Below, in pieces: positions 5,585-9,319 of a stretch of 9,319 nt of DNA. Below the pieces are notes generated by a model that had not been told where the DNA came from, did no database searches, and worked only from the letters and a program-made list of their open reading frames with translations. Origin of the DNA: SM1-50 sp964467345 (GTDB lineage Archaea; Thermoplasmatota; E2; DHVEG-1); the NCBI GenBank assembly GCA_964467345.1, contig CAYXPY010000053.1:1-9319 (forward strand), written 5' to 3'. Both the position numbers and the translations under genes were made by a program. Position 1 is the stretch's first letter. Every line of letters starts with the position of its first letter.

Positions 5585-7519
5585 ATGACCTTTGAGATTA
5601 AGGAGCGGGACGCGGCTGGTCGTTTGTGCCGATTCACAACAAAACATGGGGCGGTGACCACACCAAACCTCCTTCCCGTGATCAATCCAAATAAACTGTT
5701 GATCTCACCCCAGGAGATGAGAGAGAAATTTGGTATGGAGATACTGATCACCAACTCATATATTATCTATAAGAATCCTGAATTGCGGCAGCAGGCGTTG
5801 CAATCCGGTTTACATGATCTGCTTGGTTTCCAGGGTTCCATCATGACTGATTCAGGTACGTTTCAGAACTATGTCTATGGTGATGTCACCTTAGACCCTG
5901 TTGAGATCGTGCAGTTCCAGCGGGATATTGGTAGTGATATCGGCACCATCTTGGATATCTTTGGCACCCCGGGGCAAACAAAGCAGGAGGCTGCAGAAGG
6001 GGTAGCGGAGACCATTAGAAGAGCAGAAAAAAGCATCCCACACAAAGGGGAGATGCTGCTTGCTTGTCCCGTCCAAGGGTCAGTGTACCCGGACCTCCGG
6101 GAACACAGTGCACGGGTTCTGAATTCACTGAATGGAGATTTCTACCCGATTGGGGGGGTTGTCCCCTTGATGGAGAACCAGCGGTACTCGGATCTTGTCC
6201 GTTGTATTCTTGCTGCGAAGCGTGGACTTACTCCATCTAAACCAGTGCATCTGTTCGGCGCAGGTCATCCTCTGGTTTTTTCCCTTGCCGCTGCTCTTGG
6301 TTGTGATTTCTTTGATTCCTCTGCGTATGCGAAATACGCTGCTGATGGACGGATGATTTTCCCTTGGGGCACAGAGAAATTTGAGGATCTTTCAGAGCTT
6401 CCCTGCTGTTGTCCTGTCTGCTCCCGATACTCTGTTTCTGAGTTAAAGGAACTCGAAGCAACGCAGCGAACCAGACAACTTGCGTTACATAATCTATACG
6501 TAAGCTTCATGGAGCTACGGACGATCCGGGTCGCGATTGCCGAAGGATGGCTATGGGAACTTGTTGAGCAGCGAGCATCAGCAAATCCGTTCCTTGCTGA
6601 CGCATTACGTGTACTCCGTGAACCAGCTCATATGGACTGGCTTGAGCTGTTCGAACCCACCAGTAAAAAAACCGCGTTATGCTATACCGGGTCTCAGACG
6701 ATTTATCAACCGACCTTGTATCGGTATCATAAACGGTTGTTTTCGAGATTTGAACCCTTGTTTTCCACCACGATCGTGTTTCCTGAGGGGACAAAACCGT
6801 ATTCAATGCATTATTCAAAGGAGATGAAGCAGGTTCTTGAGAAGAGAAACGTCAATTTTGTGGTTCGTTCCACCCTAGGACCCGTTCCTTTTGAGCTTGA
6901 TGAGATGTTTCCGCTTGCACAGTCGGTGTTTCCCTTGGTTGTTGATATGCAAACCAGGCAGCTGGCGGATGAGGTCACTGATGAATTCTTAAGAACCGTC
7001 ACTGTTGTCCCATGGGGGGCAGAGGAGTTGTTCAAAGCGGAGAAATCCAAGCGAACTGTTGATGTTGATCTGAGGCGGATTGCTGCTGTTTCAGACATGC
7101 AGTTTGGACGTGGTGCATCAGAGGCTCTCCTCGATGGGAAGGTTTCTCTTGTGAAATCAAAACGTACCGGGAAGATACGCAACATCTCCTGTGATGGATC
7201 GCATGTGCTTTCCATGCGTGCTGAGGATGGCCTTTTTACGTTGAAACTTGAGGGTGGACGTCGGCTGCATCGGAGGTTCCGGTATCCTCTGCTCCGGGTC
7301 GTAGTCACACAAGATGCAGTACCGTTCGTAAGAGAGGGGAAAAGTGTGTTTGCGAAGTTTGTTTTTGATTGCGATCCTGATCTGCGCCCGTTTGATGAAT
7401 GCATCATCGTCGATGAGGCTGACGAGTTTCTCGCAGTAGGTCGGACTTTGCTAACGCGGGATGAAATGCTTTCGTTCCATCAGGGGATGGCAGTGAAAAC
7501 CCGTGAGTCCATTCAATAG
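5585..7519 (+). CDS. tgtA: Archaeal tRNA-guanine(15) transglycosylase (ArcTGT)
   Basis: TgtA swaps guanine-15 in the D-loop of archaeal tRNAs for preQ0, the first tRNA-bound step of archaeosine synthesis. The 644-residue product starts MTFEIKERDAAGR, as homologues do; a GTG at 5558 would add nine residues but lies too near the likely promoter. The catalytic barrel (about 1-350) has TDSGTFQ with catalytic Asp89, PIGGVVPL (188-195), HLFGAGHP (222-229) and FFDSSAY with nucleophile Asp244. Zinc ligands are Cys274, Cys276 and Cys279 with His302. Cys275 adds an extra cysteine, giving CCCPVC. A middle region (about 355-500, with LGPVPFELDE) leads to a C-terminal PUA domain (about 568-640: DAVPFVREGKSVFAKFV, DEADEFLAVG), which grips the tRNA. 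Assignments follow the Pyrococcus enzyme from memory. The protein is longer than that roughly 580-residue enzyme, chiefly in the middle domain. Confidence 0.96.
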   Translation: MTFEIKERDAAGRLCRFTTKHGAVTTPNLLPVINPNKLLISPQEMREKFGMEILITNSYIIYKNPELRQQALQSGLHDLLGFQGSIMTDSGTFQNYVYGDVTLDPVEIVQFQRDIGSDIGTILDIFGTPGQTKQEAAEGVAETIRRAEKSIPHKGEMLLACPVQGSVYPDLREHSARVLNSLNGDFYPIGGVVPLMENQRYSDLVRCILAAKRGLTPSKPVHLFGAGHPLVFSLAAALGCDFFDSSAYAKYAADGRMIFPWGTEKFEDLSELPCCCPVCSRYSVSELKELEATQRTRQLALHNLYVSFMELRTIRVAIAEGWLWELVEQRASANPFLADALRVLREPAHMDWLELFEPTSKKTALCYTGSQTIYQPTLYRYHKRLFSRFEPLFSTTIVFPEGTKPYSMHYSKEMKQVLEKRNVNFVVRSTLGPVPFELDEMFPLAQSVFPLVVDMQTRQLADEVTDEFLRTVTVVPWGAEELFKAEKSKRTVDVDLRRIAAVSDMQFGRGASEALLDGKVSLVKSKRTGKIRNISCDGSHVLSMRAEDGLFTLKLEGGRRLHRRFRYPLLRVVVTQDAVPFVREGKSVFAKFVFDCDPDLRPFDECIIVDEADEFLAVGRTLLTRDEMLSFHQGMAVKTRESIQ

Positions 7520-7543
7520 ACCGTGTTGGGTCTGAATCAAAAC

Positions 7544-7551
7544 TCTTATTA
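7544..7551 (+). promoter_or_regulatory. Possible TATA-like element of the small helical gene
   Basis: CTTATTAT lies 25 nt after the tgtA stop codon. Initiation near 7573 would fall downstream of the GTG at 7560 and on the ATG at 7572. That supports a start at 7608 or 7617, with a leader of about 35-45 nt. Weak consensus match. Confidence 0.25.
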
Positions 7552-7616
7552 TCTTCATTGTGATTACTGACATGGTTGCACTTTACAAAGGAGACTTAGG
7601 ACGAGGAATGGAGAAT

Positions 7617-7862
7617 ATGAACAAGTTCCAAGAGATTTCTGAGCAGATAAAAAACCTGATAACCACACGGGATTTCTTAAAAGAGAAATATGAGGCATCT
7701 GACTATCATAAGAAGAAAGAAGAGTTTCCGCAATCAGCAGTACCACCAGCACCGGAGGATGGGGAGATCTACCGGTTGCTTACCGCGATCCAGCAGCTTG
7801 ATAAGTATATCAAGGAGCTGCAGGAACTTCAGTTCAAGGTCCTGAAGCAAGAGGAAAAATAG
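7617..7862 (+). CDS. Small helical (coiled-coil) protein of unknown function
   Basis: I do not recognise a family. From ATG 7617 the product has 81 residues and looks like a helical hairpin: helix 1 about 1-36 (MNKFQEISEQIKNLITTRDF, then a Lys/Glu-rich half), a proline-rich turn FPQSAVPPAPEDG (37-49), and helix 2 about 50-80 with leucine/isoleucine heptad spacing (LLTAIQQLDKYIKELQELQ). No cysteines, signal peptide or membrane segment, so probably cytosolic and oligomeric or a partner of another protein. The layout recalls prefoldin-like coiled coils but lacks any diagnostic motif. In-frame starts exist at GTG 7560, ATG 7572, ATG 7608 and ATG 7617. GAGGA (7603-7607) is 9 nt from the last, and AAGGAG (7588-7593) is 14 nt from 7608, so 7617 is favoured. 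It follows tgtA by about 100 bp on the same strand and converges with nop5, 16 bp away. Codon pattern and charge look like a real protein. Confidence 0.7.
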   Translation: MNKFQEISEQIKNLITTRDFLKEKYEASDYHKKKEEFPQSAVPPAPEDGEIYRLLTAIQQLDKYIKELQELQFKVLKQEEK

Positions 7863-7878
7863 CCTTCTTCCATTTCGT

Positions 7879-8769
7879 TTATTTCTTCCTTATTTCAATC
7901 ATCCTTTTTTCTATGTCTTTCTGTAGGATGTCAGCGATGTCTCTTTTTGTAAACACATCTGCTTTGATGGCAGTTGAGATTTTTATTGCAAAGAGCCGTG
8001 CGATTTTGCCTCTCTCTGCCTTTGGTGCGCAGTTGATGGTTTGATGCTGGAAGATGACCCCATGTTTCGGGGGTCGGCCGCCCTCTTTTTTGAACCGGAA
8101 AAGCGCTTTTTCTGCACCAAGGATTTGGATGGTTGATGCAGGCATCATCGCCATTTTCTGCATCCCTCCAGCCAGAGCGATGAGTCTGGCGCCTATCAGT
8201 GGTCCGATGATCTGGCTGGTGTTCGGGGCAATAGTCTTCATGTCTTTTTCTATCTCATCCTGTAATCGGAGGATCTCCTCGTTGACCGCTGTTAATGTTT
8301 TCTCGAATGGTTTTACTTTCTTTTTTGATGTCGGCAGCACTGCCCAGCAGGTGAGTCGTTCTGAGAGAAGGTTTGCTGTCTGGATGAGGTCATCAAGTGC
8401 GTTGACCATCTGTATGAGCTGGAGGTCCTCTGATTGTAATAGTTCGTCTACTCGTCCTTGTGTCAGCAGCAGTGCTGCCTCATGAAGGAGGTCCTGGGAA
8501 AACCCGTACTGTCCAGGATCAAGTAAGATGGTCGTAAAGACAGGGTTCTCAGGATCATAGGTCCCTAGGTGCTGGAGTCGTCTCTCATTGACATGAACTT
8601 CTGTGTTTTTTACAAGCTCTTTTTCTTCGTCCAGGATGTTGTGTTTTTCTATTTCTCGTAATCGAAACGCGATTTCTTTTGGTTTTTTTGGGAAGAGTAT
8701 TTTGTGTTCAATCTGTGTCTCATCGCAGAGGAACGTTCCGAACCATTTTGTGAGTAGATACCCAGTCAT
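7879..8769 (-). CDS. nop5: C/D box RNP protein Nop5 (Nop56/58 family), short form
   Basis: Nop5 is the scaffold of the archaeal box C/D RNP: it binds the L7Ae-K-turn complex on guide RNAs and positions fibrillarin for 2'-O-methylation of rRNA and tRNA. Of 296 residues, about 1-110 form a divergent N-terminal domain that would contact fibrillarin. Residues about 112-182 are a coiled coil (LNxLD-like ALDDLIQTANLLSERL, then VNEEILRLQDEIEKDMKTIA). Residues 183-275 form the NOP domain, with IIGPLIGARLIALAGGM (187-203), ASTIQILGAEKALFR (211-225), PPKHGVIFQHQ (233-243) and RGKIARLFAIKIS (253-265). This length is near the short Archaeoglobus type rather than the roughly 400-residue forms, and the basic C-terminal tail is minimal. 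The ATG at 8769 has only AAGG abutting it, consistent with a leaderless mRNA. The usual downstream fibrillarin gene is missing; a convergent gene lies there instead. Confidence 0.93.
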   Translation of the reverse strand: MTGYLLTKWFGTFLCDETQIEHKILFPKKPKEIAFRLREIEKHNILDEEKELVKNTEVHVNERRLQHLGTYDPENPVFTTILLDPGQYGFSQDLLHEAALLLTQGRVDELLQSEDLQLIQMVNALDDLIQTANLLSERLTCWAVLPTSKKKVKPFEKTLTAVNEEILRLQDEIEKDMKTIAPNTSQIIGPLIGARLIALAGGMQKMAMMPASTIQILGAEKALFRFKKEGGRPPKHGVIFQHQTINCAPKAERGKIARLFAIKISTAIKADVFTKRDIADILQKDIEKRMIEIRKK

Positions 8770-8790
8770 CCTTGGTGGATAAGAAGTCCG

Positions 8791-8796
8791 TTTTAA
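8791..8796 (-). promoter_or_regulatory. TATA-like element of nop5
   Basis: TTAAAA on the minus strand, within TACATTAAAAC, is centred about 25 nt upstream of the nop5 ATG. That places the transcription start at or next to the start codon. With no separate ribosome binding site, a leaderless transcript is the natural reading. Confidence 0.4.
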
Positions 8797-8845
8797 TGTA
8801 GTTTACGCTGAAAGATTTGGTCTCGTATCCTGGTGTTAAAAGAGA

Positions 8846-8856
8846 TTTTAAATATA
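8846..8856 (+). promoter_or_regulatory. TATA box of the winged-helix regulator gene
   Basis: TTTTAAATATA, preceded by a purine-rich AAAAGAGA that could act as BRE, lies 51-61 nt upstream of the ATG at 8907. Initiation about 25 nt downstream, near 8876, gives a leader of about 30 nt with the GGGGG site at 8896-8900, 6 nt from the start codon. Confidence 0.6.
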
Positions 8857-8859
8857 GGA

Positions 8860-8884
8860 ACTTGTATTACGTGTGTTAACAAGT
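8860..8884 (+). promoter_or_regulatory. Candidate operator overlapping the transcription start of the winged-helix gene
   Basis: ACTTGT (8860-8865) and its exact complement ACAAGT (8879-8884) form an inverted repeat with a 13-bp spacer that includes GTTAAC. The predicted transcription start (about 8876) falls inside it. A dimeric winged-helix protein bound here would block initiation, so autoregulation is the simplest guess. Only the repeat itself is seen. Confidence 0.4.
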
Positions 8885-8906
8885 ATCGAAGGATTGGGGG
8901 TTTTTA

Positions 8907-9227
8907 ATGAAACCGGAAAAAAAAGAAAGAATTGTCCTTACCAATGTCATAGAGACTGAGCTTGATATTTTGAAAAGACATGTGCTTGTTCTTCAAACAT
9001 TAAAACAGAATGAACCGGCAGGGATCATTAAATTATCCGAACTTACCAAACATCCACAGCATATGGTGCGTTATTCGTTACGGATCTTGGAGCAGGAAGG
9101 ACTTATCGAGCCATCCCCTCAAGGAGCGGTGACGACTGAGTCTGCCAATAAGGCTACTCCGATGCTGAAGCAGAAACTCAAGGAGATGCAGGATACCATA
9201 AGCGAGATAGTCAAAGAGCTCGGGTAA
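8907..9227 (+). CDS. Winged helix-turn-helix transcriptional regulator
   Basis: The 106-residue protein looks like a small archaeal DNA-binding regulator, similar in my memory to the COG3432 group of predicted transcriptional regulators. Residues 1-36 hold an N-terminal charged stretch and a helix (ETELDILKRHVLVLQTLKQN). Residues about 37-62 form the helix-turn-helix: GIIKLSELTKHPQHMV leads into the recognition helix around VRYSLRILEQEG. LIEPSPQGAVTT (67-77) would be the wing. Residues about 85-104 are a helix with heptad-like hydrophobics (LKQKLKEMQDTISEIVKEL), probably for dimerisation. There is no ligand-binding or metal-binding domain. The start is ATG 8907 with GGGGG 6 nt upstream. It is divergent from nop5 (137 bp apart) and is followed 18 bp later by tRNA-Phe on the same strand. 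Its targets are unknown, apart from the inverted repeat in its own promoter. Confidence 0.88.
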   Translation: MKPEKKERIVLTNVIETELDILKRHVLVLQTLKQNEPAGIIKLSELTKHPQHMVRYSLRILEQEGLIEPSPQGAVTTESANKATPMLKQKLKEMQDTISEIVKELG

Positions 9228-9229
9228 GA

Positions 9230-9237
9230 TTTTTTTT
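9230..9237 (+). terminator. Poly-T tract between the winged-helix gene and tRNA-Phe
   Basis: Eight T residues begin 3 nt after the stop codon and end 8 nt before the tRNA. This could terminate the regulator mRNA, in which case the tRNA needs a promoter inside the regulator gene, where I see no clear TATA box. Alternatively it is partly read through and the tRNA is processed from the shared transcript. Confidence 0.45.
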
Positions 9238-9245
9238 AGTATTTT

Positions 9246-9318
9246 GCCGCGGTAACTCAGCTGGGAGAGTGCACGGCTGAAGACCGTGATGTCGAGGGTT
9301 CGATCCCCTCCTGCGGCA
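9246..9318 (+). tRNA. tRNA-Phe (anticodon GAA)
   Basis: A complete 73-nt cloverleaf folds by eye. The acceptor is GCCGCGG with CTGCGGC (one G-U pair at 6-67). The D stem is ACTC/GAGT with an 8-nt loop AGCTGGGA. The anticodon stem CACGG/CCGTG encloses loop CTGAAGA, anticodon GAA at 9279-9281, reading UUU and UUC. The variable loop is ATGTC, and the T stem GAGGG/CCCTC has loop TTCGATC. Discriminator base is A. No intron is present. CCA is not encoded as far as can be seen (only one base follows in the window). D-loop position 15 is G, so this tRNA is a substrate candidate for the TgtA encoded at 5585-7519. Confidence 0.97.
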
Positions 9319-9319
9319 T

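Noticed and set aside
6811..7407. A 198-codon minus-strand frame inside tgtA
   Set aside because: Its low-complexity Ser/Arg/Thr-rich product mirrors the strong tgtA coding frame, whose motifs run through this whole stretch.
8054..8485. A 143-codon plus-strand frame inside nop5
   Set aside because: It is antisense to the conserved NOP domain and coiled coil; the Ser/Arg-rich translation has no recognisable features.
1..9319. CRISPR arrays, insertion sequences, attachment sites or defence genes
   Set aside because: I saw no spaced direct repeats, terminal inverted repeats, transposase or integrase motifs, and no nuclease or toxin-antitoxin genes; the tRNA at the right edge shows no 3' duplication because the window ends there.

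Overview
The window comes from an archaeal chromosome, most likely a euryarchaeote-grade lineage. The evidence is archaeal-type Spt5 and ribosomal protein L11, a Sec61-gamma-like SecE, an archaeal tRNA-guanine transglycosylase (archaeosine pathway) with a C-terminal PUA domain, Nop5 of the C/D box RNP, an FtsZ, TATA-like promoters with short leaders, poly-T terminators, and a tRNA whose CCA tail is not visible. The secreted PKD-domain protein and gene mix would suit a Thermoplasmatota-like or uncultured sediment lineage, but that placement is a guess. Nothing mobile, viral or CRISPR-like was seen.

Region 1-1276: the 5' part of a minus-strand gene for a secreted concanavalin-like plus PKD surface protein (it runs off the left edge), preceded by an AT-rich spacer of about 336 bp. 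Region 1277-4664: a minus-strand run, in transcription order nadC, ftsZ, secE, spt5, rpl11, covering NAD synthesis, cell division, protein translocation, transcription elongation and the ribosome. secE, spt5 and rpl11 are tightly spaced and look like one operon with its own TATA box. ftsZ and nadC have separate promoter candidates.

Region 4665-5524: a 52-bp divergent promoter between nadC and plus-strand nadX. The two enzymes bracket quinolinate synthesis: NadX makes iminoaspartate, NadA (not in the window) makes quinolinate, and NadC makes nicotinate mononucleotide. nadX ends at a double poly-T tract. Region 5525-7862: tgtA, which inserts preQ0 at G15 of tRNAs, then a small unrecognised helical gene. 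Region 7863-9319: a short-form nop5 on the minus strand, convergent with the small gene, with no fibrillarin gene beside it. Next comes a plus-strand winged-helix regulator whose transcription start is overlapped by an inverted repeat, and then a complete tRNA-Phe(GAA) that itself carries G15, the TgtA target.

Overall this is mainly a housekeeping region. I found no convincing new multi-gene system. The points worth a second look are the small helical gene, the candidate operator of the winged-helix regulator, the ribosomal operon that stops at L11, and the repeats around the ftsZ promoter.
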